Assembly: GCA_963773745.1 (NCBI GenBank)
Contig: CAVZCL010000005.1
Span: 1,302,001 to 1,366,000, forward strand
Length of the DNA: 64,000 nt
Origin: UBA5069 sp963773745
Lineage (GTDB): Bacteria > Chloroflexota > Anaerolineae > Caldilineales > Caldilineaceae
Direction: 5' to 3'
Part shown: positions 57,176-64,000 of the stretch, one piece after another
How the letters are laid out: every line of letters begins with the position of its first letter
Numbering within the stretch: the stretch's first letter is position 1
Notes under the pieces: generated by a model
What the model was told of the DNA's origin: nothing
Database searches by the model: none
Seen by the model: the letters and a program-made list of their open reading frames with translations, nothing else
Program-made: the position numbers and the translations under genes

Positions 57176-58933
57176 CTAGCCTTCTTGCGCTGCCTGCTTG
57201 GCTTTCTCTTCCTGCACAAGCTGCCGGCGCAGCACCTTGCCCGCCTGCGTCATGGGCAGCTCGCTGCGGAACTCCACATCGGTGGGCACCTTGTAGGGGG
57301 CCAGCCGCTCCTTGCAGAACAACCGCAGTTCATCGCCGCTGCATTCCATCCCGGGCTTAAGTACCACAAAGGCCTTCACCGTCTCGCCCCGCTTGGGGTG
57401 CGGCACGCCCGCCACGGCGACTTCCTTCACCTTGGCATGCTGAAAGAGCACCTCCTCCACCTCGCGCGGCACAATGTTGAAGCCACTGGCAATAATCAAG
57501 TCCTTCTTGCGGTCCACAATATAGAAATAGCCGTCCGCATCCATGCGTGCAATATCGCCCGTATGCAGCCAGCCCTCGCTGTCAAGCACCTTGGCCGTCT
57601 CGTCGTCCATCTGCCAGTAGCCCTTCATCACCTGCGGCCCCTTGATGATGAGCTCGCCCTCCTCCCCCTGGGGCAGGCGCGCAAAGTTGCCATCGGCGTC
57701 GGGTTCCAGCGTGCAAATCGCACAGTTGGTGCTTGGGAAGGGCAGCCCAATCGAGCCGACGCGCGCGTCGCCGTAAATTGGATTGCCAACCGCCAGCGGC
57801 GACGTCTCGGTAAGCCCGTAGCCTTCCACCAGCTTGCCCCCCGTCAGCGCCTCAAACTGCGTCGCCACCTCGCCCGGCAGGGGCGAGCCGCCGCTCAGGC
57901 ACGCCTTGACCGATGTCAGGTCAAACTTGCTCACCTGCGGGTTGTTGATGATGGCGACGTACATCGTCGGCACAGCCGGATAGAAGGTGACCTTCTCCTT
58001 GCTGATGACCTCGATAATGTGCGCCGTCTCGCGCGGGTTGGGCACCATGACGATCTTCGCACCAATGTGAACGCCAAGCAGCATCCCCACCGACATGCCG
58101 TAGACGTGGAACGCGGGCAGCGCCAGCAGCATCACCTCTTTGCCGTAGACAATGTCCGTCAGCCACGCCTCCATTTGCAGGCAGTTGGCCACCAGATTGC
58201 GGTGGGTGAGCATGGCCGCCTTGGGCACACCGGTGGTGCCGCCCGTGTACTGAAAAAGCACCGCATCGTCGGGCGACATTTCCACAGGCGTCGGTTCGGC
58301 GGGCGCACCTCCCATGAACTGCGCCATGGGGTGCACGCCTGCGCTATATTGGACCGGCGTCATCATCCCCGAGGCACGCACAGTCCGCTCCACCAGCATG
58401 CGGAAGGGCTGTCCCACGCTATCGCCCACGTCGGTGACGATCACCTGTTCAATGGCAATTTCGTCCCGGATCGACGCAAGGCGCTCCACCAGGCCGCTGA
58501 GCAACACAATTGCGCGCGCGCCCGAATCGGCCAGTACATGCCTGAGTTCGTATGGGGGATAGGTGGGATTGACGTTGACGCACGTGGCCCCTGCTTTGAG
58601 GATGCCGAAGAATGCCACGGCAAACTGGGGAATGTTGGGCAGCATGATAGCGACGCGGTCGCCCTTGACAATGCCAATCTCTTGCAGCGCCGCCGCAAAG
58701 CGATCGCTGTCGTCGTTCAACTGCCGATAGGTGAGGTTGGAACCTATACTCAGCCCAAGCGGGAGGTACTTGAGTACGAAGCGAATGGCCGTGTTGGCGC
58801 CAACGCGTTGTGCGGCTTCGCGCAGCATGGTGTGGAGCAGCTTTTCGGGCACTGCGATGGTGTGAGCAACACCTTTTTCGTAGTGTTCGAACCAGGGCGC
58901 GGAGTCAGAAAGGGAAGAGGATTCAGCGTTCAT
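57176..58933 (-). CDS. fadD: Long-chain acyl-CoA synthetase
   Basis: Activates fatty acids to acyl-CoA with ATP. 585 residues from ATG 58933, AGGAG upstream. ANL-superfamily motifs: P-loop YTGGTTGVPKAAMLTHRN near 230, ACLSGGSPLP near 330, GYGLTETSPLAVGNP near 358, the hinge region DIARMDADGYFYIVDRKKDL near 460 and the C-terminal catalytic Lys in MTQAGKVLRRQLV near 565. With etfBA it hints at beta-oxidation. Own spacer, upstream palindrome. Confidence 0.93.
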   Translation of the reverse strand: MNAESSSLSDSAPWFEHYEKGVAHTIAVPEKLLHTMLREAAQRVGANTAIRFVLKYLPLGLSIGSNLTYRQLNDDSDRFAAALQEIGIVKGDRVAIMLPNIPQFAVAFFGILKAGATCVNVNPTYPPYELRHVLADSGARAIVLLSGLVERLASIRDEIAIEQVIVTDVGDSVGQPFRMLVERTVRASGMMTPVQYSAGVHPMAQFMGGAPAEPTPVEMSPDDAVLFQYTGGTTGVPKAAMLTHRNLVANCLQMEAWLTDIVYGKEVMLLALPAFHVYGMSVGMLLGVHIGAKIVMVPNPRETAHIIEVISKEKVTFYPAVPTMYVAIINNPQVSKFDLTSVKACLSGGSPLPGEVATQFEALTGGKLVEGYGLTETSPLAVGNPIYGDARVGSIGLPFPSTNCAICTLEPDADGNFARLPQGEEGELIIKGPQVMKGYWQMDDETAKVLDSEGWLHTGDIARMDADGYFYIVDRKKDLIIASGFNIVPREVEEVLFQHAKVKEVAVAGVPHPKRGETVKAFVVLKPGMECSGDELRLFCKERLAPYKVPTDVEFRSELPMTQAGKVLRRQLVQEEKAKQAAQEG

Positions 58934-59048
58934 GGTTTCTCCTGTGTCGGTGCAAACCGACAAGGGGCGCGCCGCCGGGAAGCGGTGCGCTCGGGTGGCA
59001 TGTGCTCATTATAACAGGAAACGGGCTTTGGCAATGTGCCAACCGTTA

Positions 59049-59270
59049 GGGCTCCTCAAAAGTCAGAATGAGGTGTGGCAAGCGCCAACAGCAACCTCAC
59101 CCCCGGCCCCTCTCCAGAAAATTGGAGAGGGGAGCAAAACAAGTGCGTCACGCCGGAGATGTGACCGATAACGGCGGCGCTGTGCTCCCCTCTCCAATTT
59201 TCTGGAGAGGGGCCGGGGGTGAGGTTGCTGTTGGCGCTTGCCACACCTCATTCTGACTTTTGAGAAGCCC
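59049..59270. repeat. 87-bp inverted repeat, CCCCCGGCCCCTCTCC type
   Basis: Arms 59049-59135 and 59184-59270 with a single mismatch (59054), loop of 48 bases. Shares a core of about 22 bases with 18490-18641. It lies upstream of both divergent genes (fadD and infC). Confidence 0.95.
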
Positions 59271-59291
59271 TACAAAAAAGCCAGCGAAAAC

Positions 59292-59320
59292 TTGACGATC
59301 GAACACGCCCGTGCTATACT
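59292..59320 (+). promoter_or_regulatory. Promoter of the infC-rpmI-rplT operon
   Basis: TTGACG, 17-base spacer, TATACT; predicted start near 59327, about 90 bases before the proposed infC start. A close match to a strong housekeeping promoter. Confidence 0.8.
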
Positions 59321-59325
59321 CCCAT

Positions 59326-59376
59326 ACTTGAACGCTCCAGAGAAAGCGCATACCCGCGCCGTCCGAGCGCTCAAGT
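59326..59376 (+). promoter_or_regulatory. infC leader hairpin
   Basis: ACTTGAACGCTC (59326-59337) and GAGCGCTCAAGT (59365-59376) pair with one mismatch at the very 5' end of the predicted transcript. In other bacteria, infC leaders bind L20 or control infC; such a role here is an inference. Confidence 0.4.
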
Positions 59377-59416
59377 AATTCACTGATCGTAAACCCTATA
59401 CGAAGGAGAGGACCCT

Positions 59417-59968
59417 ATTAGCAGGAGAGAGCCGATGCGACCACCACCAGCAATGGACATGACTCGCATTAACAGCGAGATTCGTGCTCTGCAGGTGCGT
59501 GTGATCGACAATGACGGCAAGCAGTTGGGAGTGATGCCGGTGCGCGATGCCTTGAACATGGCCACCGAACGCATGTTGGACCTGGTGGAGGTTGCGCCCA
59601 ACGCCAACCCGCCCGTCTGCCGCTTGATGGACTACGGCAAATACCTTTTCGAGAAGCAGAAGCGCGAGCGCGAAAACCGCAAGGCGCAGAAAGTCATCGA
59701 AATTAAGGAAGTGCGCCTGCGCCCCAAGACGGACGAGCATGACATTCAGGTTGTGATTAACAAGATTCGCAAGTTCACCAAGGAAGGCGCCAAGGTTCGT
59801 GTGCGCATTCGCTTCCGTGGCCGCGAAATCCAGCACCCTGAAGTGGCGCATGACCTTCTGACGCGCGTGGCGCGCGACGTGGCCGAAACCACAGTCGTCG
59901 AAGCCATGCCGCAATTTGACGGCCGCAGCATGATCATGCTGCTGGCGCCACCGGCGGCCACCACGTAA
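59417..59968 (+). CDS. infC: Translation initiation factor IF-3
   Basis: Keeps ribosomal subunits apart and proofreads start codons. The start is proposed at ATT 59417, preceded by AAGGAGAGG, because infC usually starts at AUU for autoregulation and the reading ISRREP fits IF-3 N-termini; ATG 59435, also with AGGAGAG, is the alternative (177 residues). Landmarks: VRVIDNDGKQLGVMPVRDAL, CRLMDYGKYLFEKQKRE (linker), KEVRLRPKTDEHD and VRIRFRGREIQHPEVA. First gene of infC-rpmI-rplT. Confidence 0.95.
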   Translation: MSRREPMRPPPAMDMTRINSEIRALQVRVIDNDGKQLGVMPVRDALNMATERMLDLVEVAPNANPPVCRLMDYGKYLFEKQKRERENRKAQKVIEIKEVRLRPKTDEHDIQVVINKIRKFTKEGAKVRVRIRFRGREIQHPEVAHDLLTRVARDVAETTVVEAMPQFDGRSMIMLLAPPAATT

Positions 59969-60038
59969 CCCCCAGCGCGCATCCTGCGGCACAGGGTTTG
60001 TGCAGGAACCACAGTATTTGCAGTACCCACCGAGCGAG

Positions 60039-60061
60039 AAACGGGCTTGAGCCCGTTTTTT
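60039..60061 (+). terminator. Terminator or attenuator between infC and rpmI
   Basis: Stem AAACGGGC / GCCCGTTT with loop TTGA and six T's. It would allow only part of infC transcripts to reach rpmI-rplT. Confidence 0.75.
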
Positions 60062-60105
60062 GTGTCTGCCAGAGACGAAGAAATGTTTCCAGAGGAGGCT
60101 AAATC

Positions 60106-60315
60106 ATGCCCAAGATGAAGACACACAAGGGGACGGCCAAGCGCTTTCGCATAACCCGAACCGGCAAGCTGATGCACATGAAGGCTGGGCGCACCCACTT
60201 GCGCCGCAAGAAGTCGGCCAAGAAGCGCAGCGACTATCGCCACGCCGTGAGCACGCCCGCCAAGGGCCTGCGCAAGCGCGTGATTCGGCTCGCAAGCCCT
60301 GCCGTCACCGAATAG
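60106..60315 (+). CDS. rpmI: Ribosomal protein bL35
   Basis: 69 residues, very basic. It begins MPKMKTHKGTAKRFRITRTG and continues with AGRTHLRRKKSAKKRS, the bL35 pattern; part of the large subunit. AGAGGAGG precedes the ATG. Follows infC across an attenuator-like hairpin. Confidence 0.97.
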   Translation: MPKMKTHKGTAKRFRITRTGKLMHMKAGRTHLRRKKSAKKRSDYRHAVSTPAKGLRKRVIRLASPAVTE

Positions 60316-60408
60316 TTTTCCGTTCAAACGAACCATAACCCGCCGCACGTGAACGGCATCTAAAGCGAGCCGGTTGAAACCGGCCCCGCCTTCACGGAAG
60401 GAGAAATT

Positions 60409-60765
60409 ATGCCAAGATCGAGACCAAAGGTCTACGCCCACGCTCGCCACAAGAAGGTGCTCAAGTTCACCAAGGGGCAGATTGGGTCCAAGTCAACGCT
60501 CTTCCGTCGCGCCAACGAGGCCATGCTCAAGTCGCTCTTCTACGCCTATCGCGACCGCCGCAACCGCAAGCGCGACTTCCGCTCACTCTGGATTATGCGC
60601 ATTAACGCCGCAGCCCGCATGAACGGGCTCAACTACAGCCAGTTCATCCACGGCCTCAAGCTGGCCGACGTACAGGTGGACCGCAAGGTGCTGTCGAGCA
60701 TCGCCGTCTATGATGCCAACGCCTTTGCAAAGCTGGCTGATGTGGCCAAGGCGCAGTTGAACTGA
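60409..60765 (+). CDS. rplT: Ribosomal protein bL20
   Basis: 118 residues. It begins MPRSRPKVYAHARHKKVLKF and has RRANEAMLKSLFYAYRDRR and RINAAARMNGLNYSQFIHGL; an early large-subunit assembly protein and, in many bacteria, the repressor of its own operon. GGAAGGAG precedes the ATG. Last gene of the operon. Confidence 0.97.
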   Translation: MPRSRPKVYAHARHKKVLKFTKGQIGSKSTLFRRANEAMLKSLFYAYRDRRNRKRDFRSLWIMRINAAARMNGLNYSQFIHGLKLADVQVDRKVLSSIAVYDANAFAKLADVAKAQLN

Positions 60766-60788
60766 TTTTCCAACGTCTGGCAGACGTG

Positions 60789-60820
60789 AAGCGGCAGGGG
60801 AGCAATCCCCTGCCGCTTTT
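60789..60820 (+). terminator. Terminator of the infC-rpmI-rplT operon
   Basis: Perfect 13-bp stem (AAGCGGCAGGGGA / TCCCCTGCCGCTT), loop GCAA, ending in TTTT, 23 bases after the rplT stop. Confidence 0.9.
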
Positions 60821-60828
60821 GATTGGCG

Positions 60829-61025
60829 CATCAAACAGCTTCAACGCAAAGGCGCAAAGGGAGCAAAGAACGCAAAGGCGCAAAGACGCAAAGGAAACGC
60901 AAAGAACAGCAACAACAAGAAACACGCGTAGTTTCTTGTTGTTGCTGTTCTTTGCTTTTCCTTTGCGTCTTTGCCTTTGCGTTCTTTGCGTCGCCTTTGC
61001 GCCTTTGCGTTGAAGCTGTTTGATG
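60829..61025. repeat. 95-bp near-perfect palindrome, CGCAAAGGCGCAAAG type
   Basis: Arms 60829-60923 and 60931-61025 with a 7-base loop; the outer 32 and inner 30-odd bases match perfectly and only a few short indels lie between. Between rplT and the RNA methyltransferase, both on the plus strand. Confidence 0.92.
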
Positions 61026-61048
61026 GGCACCCAATGTAGAATGGTCTT

Positions 61049-61846
61049 ATGAGCGAAAAAGTGATCGTCAGCAAAGACAACCCGCGCATCCGCACCACAA
61101 GCCGCCTTAAGCAGCGGCGCGAACGACTGGAGCGTGGCGTGCTGCTGCTCGAAGGCGTGCGCCTTGTCGCCGACGCATGGGACGCCGGCGTCCGCCCCCT
61201 CAGCCTCTTCTACGACCCCGACGCACTGCGCGATGGCTCGCCCGGCGCGCTGCTTCTCTACAAAATGATGGAGGCGGGCGTCGAAGCGTGGGCCTGTACG
61301 ACCCCCGTCTTCGCCGAACTAAGCGAGACGGTGACGCCCCAGGGGCTCGCTGCAATCGTGCCACTGCCTGAACTGCCGCTGCCCGCCGCGCCCACACTCG
61401 TGCTTGTGCTCGACGGCGTGCGCGACCCAGGCAACGCCGGCACGCTCCTGCGCAGCGCCGAGGCGGTGGGCGTCGAGATGGCGCTCTTTGGCCCAGGCAC
61501 CGTGGATGCCTTCAACGGCAAAGTGGTGCGCGCTGCCATGGGCGCGCACATGCGCCTGCCACTGCGCGAACTCTCCTCGTGGGAGGCGCTGCGCAGCCTG
61601 CTGCCCGCTGCAATGCCTCTCTATGTGGCGGAAATGGATGCCAGGCTCAGCTATGACAGCGTTGCGTGGCGAGAGCCCGCCGCGCTGATTGTGGGAGGCG
61701 AGGCCGAAGGGGCAAGCGCCGCCGCACACGCCGAAGCAACCGCGATTCGCATCCCCATGCACGCGCCTGTCGAGTCCCTCAACGCCGCCATGGCAGGTAC
61801 GATCGTACTCTTTGAGGCGGCGCGGCAAAGAAAGAACAACAATTGA
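61049..61846 (+). CDS. TrmH/SpoU-family RNA 2'-O-methyltransferase
   Basis: 265 residues. N-terminal L30e-like substrate-binding domain (NPRIRTTSRLKQRRERLERG, LLEGVRLVADAWDAG), then a SPOUT knot domain: motif 1 LDGVRDPGNAGTLLRSAEA near 127, NGKVVRAAMGAHMRLPL near 155, motif 2 VGGEAEGAS near 210 and motif 3 PVESLNAAMAG near 240. Acts on rRNA (RlmB/TsnR-like); the exact site is unknown. No Shine-Dalgarno: TAGAAT (61037-61042) ends 6 bases before the ATG, so it is probably leaderless. Confidence 0.9.
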   Translation: MSEKVIVSKDNPRIRTTSRLKQRRERLERGVLLLEGVRLVADAWDAGVRPLSLFYDPDALRDGSPGALLLYKMMEAGVEAWACTTPVFAELSETVTPQGLAAIVPLPELPLPAAPTLVLVLDGVRDPGNAGTLLRSAEAVGVEMALFGPGTVDAFNGKVVRAAMGAHMRLPLRELSSWEALRSLLPAAMPLYVAEMDARLSYDSVAWREPAALIVGGEAEGASAAAHAEATAIRIPMHAPVESLNAAMAGTIVLFEAARQRKNNN

Positions 61847-62065
61847 AAATTGAGTATTGATTATGGAAGGGCGGCCGACGTCATCACGTCGGCCGCCCTT
61901 TTCCGTCACGACTGGTGAGCCTTCAAAGTGCGCGTCGTGTTTCGTAGCGGCTGCTTCAGCTGCCGTTATCGAAAACGCGACGCAATTGATAAGAACGGCA
62001 GCTGAAGCAGCCGCTACGAACCGCGACGCACACCTCGCATCCGCGCCAATACTCAATTTTCAATT
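61841..62065. repeat. Nested inverted repeats between convergent genes
   Basis: Outer pair AATTGAAAATTGAGTATTG (61841-61859) and its complement (62047-62065), the left arm overlapping the last codons of the methyltransferase gene; inner perfect 27-bp pair 61941-61967 and 61994-62020 of the GTAGCGGCTGCTTCAGCTGC word. One word is nested inside another. Confidence 0.9.
61867..61902 (+). terminator. Terminator after the RNA methyltransferase gene
   Basis: Perfect 15-bp stem AAGGGCGGCCGACGT / ACGTCGGCCGCCCTT with loop CATC, ending in TTTT, 21 bases after the stop. Confidence 0.88.
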
Positions 62066-62073
62066 TTCATTCG

Positions 62074-62571
62074 TCACTCCAACACTTCCCCCATCACCGC
62101 CTCTGCCCGCGCCGCGCGCCATGCCTGCAGCCGCTGGCGCAGGTCGTCGCGCCCGAGCGCCAGAATGCTGACCGCCATGAGCGCCGCGTTGATTGCGCCT
62201 GCGCGCCCAATCGCCATCGTCGCCACAGGCACGCCTGCCGGCATCTGCGCAATGCTCAGCAGCGAATCGAGGCCATTGAGCGCCTTGCTCTGAATGGGCA
62301 CGCCGATGACGGGCAGCAGCGTGTGGCCCGCGGTCATCCCGGGCAAGTGGGCCGCACCACCCGCGCCGGCAATAATCACCGCAAGGCCACGCGCCTGTGC
62401 CGTGGCGGCATATTCGCCCATCCACTCGGGCGTGCGGTGCGCCGAGACCACGCGGCATTCGTGCGCCACGCCAAATTCGGCCAGCGTCTCGGCGGCGGCG
62501 CGCATCGTCTCCCAGTCGCTCTTGCTCCCCATAATCACGCCCACAACCGGCGTAGCAGCTTCATCGGCCAT
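62074..62571 (-). CDS. purE: N5-carboxyaminoimidazole ribonucleotide mutase
   Basis: Moves the carboxyl group of N5-CAIR to give CAIR in purine synthesis. 165 residues: VGVIMGSKSDWETMRAAAET near 10, ECRVVSAHRTPEWMGEYAA near 38, VIIAGAGGAAHLPGM near 66 and GVPIQSKALNGLDSLLSIAQ near 90, all class I PurE hallmarks. The ATG at 62571 overlaps the purC end by 11 bases; coupled. Confidence 0.96.
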   Translation of the reverse strand: MADEAATPVVGVIMGSKSDWETMRAAAETLAEFGVAHECRVVSAHRTPEWMGEYAATAQARGLAVIIAGAGGAAHLPGMTAGHTLLPVIGVPIQSKALNGLDSLLSIAQMPAGVPVATMAIGRAGAINAALMAVSILALGRDDLRQRLQAWRAARAEAVMGEVLE

Positions 62572-63559
62572 TGTATGAGGCTCCCTGGTATTCAGCCCAA
62601 CTGCGCATAATGGAGGCAATGCGTGGCGCGGCGGGCATTGCGGCGGGCATGAAAGGCAGCCGCGTAATGCGCTCGTAGGCGCGAATGTAGCGCTCGGCGG
62701 CTTGAACGGCCAACGCGGGCGGCAGCGCAAAGGGCTTGCCCTCGCCCTGGTAGCCGTGCGCCGCATAGTAGAGGCGCACAAACTCCTTGTCGAAATTCTC
62801 GGGCTCCAGACCGGCGGCGCGCCGCTCTTGCCACGTGGCGGCCTCCCAGAAGCGGCTCGAATCGGGCGTGTGGATCTCATCGATCAGCACCACGCCGCCC
62901 TCGGGGAGCAGCCCGAATTCATACTTCGTATCCACCAGAATCAGCCCGCCGCGCGCCGCAACCTCCTGCCCGCGCGTGAAGAGCGCCACCGACGCAGCCG
63001 AGATTTCCTCCCACTGCGCCGCCGTTGCCAATCCCCGCGCCACCACCTCGGCGCTGGTGATGCGGGCGTCGTGGCCGCCATCCGCTGCCTTGGTCGTGGG
63101 CGTGATGATGGGGGCGGGCAGCGGGTCGTTCTTCTGCAGCCCCTCGGGGAAGCGGATGCCGTAGATTTCGCGCTCGCCCAGGCTGTAACGCTGCCAGAGC
63201 GCCGTGCTGGTGACGCCGGTGATGTAGCCGCGCACCACCACCTCCACCAGCAGCGGCGTGCAGCGGCGCGCCACAGTGACGTTGGGGTCGGGCGATTCGA
63301 GCACGGCGTTGGCGATGATGTCGCGCGTCTGATCAAACCAGAAGAGCGCCAGTTCGTTGAGCACCTGTCCCTTGCAAGGCACAAGCCCCAGAATGTGATC
63401 GAAGGCCGAGAGGCGATCCGTCGTCACCATGACGATGCGTTCGTCCACGCTCCAGAGGTCGCGCACCTTGCCGCGCGTGCGCGGGCCCAAAAAAGGCATC
63501 TCCACGCCCTCAAGCGCATAGTTCAGTTGCGAAGCAAGGAAGTTCTGGTCAATGAGCAT
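62561..63559 (-). CDS. purC: SAICAR synthetase
   Basis: Joins CAIR and aspartate with ATP. 332 residues, the longer (eukaryote/yeast-like) PurC form. Landmarks: GKVRDLWSVDERIVMVTTDR near 30, SAFDHILGLVPCKGQVLNEL, EVVVRGYITGVTSTALWQRY near 108, LILVDTKYEFGL near 213 and DEIHTPDSSRFW near 233. The middle gene of purQ-purC-purE on the minus strand. Confidence 0.96.
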   Translation of the reverse strand: MLIDQNFLASQLNYALEGVEMPFLGPRTRGKVRDLWSVDERIVMVTTDRLSAFDHILGLVPCKGQVLNELALFWFDQTRDIIANAVLESPDPNVTVARRCTPLLVEVVVRGYITGVTSTALWQRYSLGEREIYGIRFPEGLQKNDPLPAPIITPTTKAADGGHDARITSAEVVARGLATAAQWEEISAASVALFTRGQEVAARGGLILVDTKYEFGLLPEGGVVLIDEIHTPDSSRFWEAATWQERRAAGLEPENFDKEFVRLYYAAHGYQGEGKPFALPPALAVQAAERYIRAYERITRLPFMPAAMPAAPRIASIMRSWAEYQGASYNGR

Positions 63560-63611
63560 GGGGTCACCGGTTAATCATGCGAGAATGCGGCGCTTGTACG
63601 CGACGATCGAG

Positions 63612-63699
63612 CCATTCGTAGCGGCGGTTTCAAACCGCCGGCTGGTGCTGCCCGAGCTATGCAAAACAGCCGGCGGTTTGAAACCGCCGCTACGAATGG
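63612..63699. repeat. Perfect 33-bp inverted repeat between purQ and purC
   Basis: Arms 63612-63644 and 63667-63699 of the GTAGCGGCGGTTTCAAACCG word, 22-base loop. A further hairpin word (63741-63763) overlaps the end of purQ and supplies its TAG stop codon. Confidence 0.93.
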
Positions 63700-63758
63700 T
63701 TGATGGCGCCGCAACAGGAGTGCGGCGCGCATGCCGAGTACGGCAGCTGAAGCAGCCG

Positions 63759-64000
63759 CTACGCGCGCGCCGCCTTCACAAAGCGCTCGAAGAGCACGCT
63801 GCCCAACATTGCGCCCGTGCGCACGCCCAGCGGATTCTGAATCGACAGAATGTGGTCCTCGGGATGGGGCATGAGACCGACCACGTTGCCCTGCGCGTTG
63901 CAGATACCCGCAATGTCCGCCACCGAGCCGTTGGGGTTGAGCGGATAGCGGCCCGCAGCGCGCGTTGCCCTCGCTGTCAACATAGCGGAACGCGATAAGT
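63759..64000 (-). CDS. purQ: Phosphoribosylformylglycinamidine synthase glutaminase subunit, 3' end, frameshifted
   Basis: Glutaminase subunit (or domain) of FGAM synthase; only the last 80 residues are in the window. AAGRYPLNPNGSVADIAGIC and GLMPHPEDHI, with the catalytic His and Glu of class I amidotransferases, are clear. Upstream FRYVDSEGNA is in another frame; the break near 63957 is one surplus base (or two missing) in a CGCGCGC run. The TAG stop lies within a spacer repeat. The rest of the gene is beyond base 64000. Confidence 0.92.
   Translation of the reverse strand, partial: LSRSAMLTARATRAAGRYPLNPNGSVADIAGICNAQGNVVGLMPHPEDHILSIQNPLGVRTGAMLGSVLFERFVKAARA

Noticed and set aside
57086..59014. 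A 642-codon open frame antisense to the acyl-CoA ligase gene
   Set aside because: It mirrors the ligase codons, has a low-complexity His/Arg/Leu-rich product and no ribosome site; the ligase motifs on the other strand are unmistakable. Long antisense frames are expected at this GC content.

Overview
The window is high-GC and gene-dense, with tightly packed genes separated by unusually repeat-rich spacers. Gene content fits a free-living, probably filamentous member of the Chloroflexota (Anaerolineae or Caldilineae-like): an electron transfer flavoprotein pair, a tungsten-type aldehyde ferredoxin oxidoreductase with TupABC uptake, a GldA/GldFG-type ABC system, an ArsA ATPase with an HSP20-like tail, TruD, a DPM1-like glycosyltransferase set and an infC-rpmI-rplT operon. 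The taxon is an inference from gene content and spacer style, not from a marker gene comparison.

Layout: 1-3300 thrC (cut by the window edge) and etfBA. 3600-4300 a lipoprotein with a duplicated domain. 4870-12780 a tungsten island: AOR on the plus strand, and on the minus strand a run reading vapB-like antitoxin, degenerate PIN-PBP fusion, MoaD-like sulfur carrier, tupB, tupC, tupA, modA-like and mop. 13090-14190 a DUF2961/GH172 protein. 14430-19590 a gldA-gldFG-DUF4340 ABC system. 20080-22040 small enzymes. 22250-27710 a complete BMP-type nucleoside ABC importer. 28100-31920 a GlcG-like protein, an oxidoreductase, a methyltransferase and ribokinase. 32180-36770 cell envelope genes (LysM-YkuD transpeptidase, HdeD-like, metallophosphoesterase, cardiolipin synthase). 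36930-44650 sugar aminotransferase, four glycosyltransferases and uridine kinase. 44930-49880 a possible tail-anchored protein next to an ArsA/Get3-type ATPase, then a methyltransferase, truD and a LON-domain protein. 50010-51660 tRNA-Val, then a T-box riboswitch in front of an M20 peptidase. 51750-59000 an SOS-boxed small gene, thrS, a P450, an alpha/beta hydrolase between direct repeats and an acyl-CoA ligase. 59290-61850 infC-rpmI-rplT and an rRNA methyltransferase. 62070-64000 purE, purC and the end of purQ.

Two window-wide features stand out. First, spacers hold more than a dozen long inverted repeats with arms of 17 to 95 bases, most of them perfect, built from a few recurring word types but with arms that differ from copy to copy. 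Second, 18 otherwise conserved genes carry a reading-frame break; of about 23 breaks, about 21 read as one surplus base. This looks like insertion-biased consensus error and should be kept in mind for every gene marked frameshifted.

The best candidate for a new system is the head of the tungsten operon, where a VapB antitoxin is followed by a PIN domain that has lost active-site acids and is fused to a periplasmic-binding-protein-like oxyanion-sensing domain. It looks like a toxin-antitoxin module turned into a tungstate or molybdate regulator.
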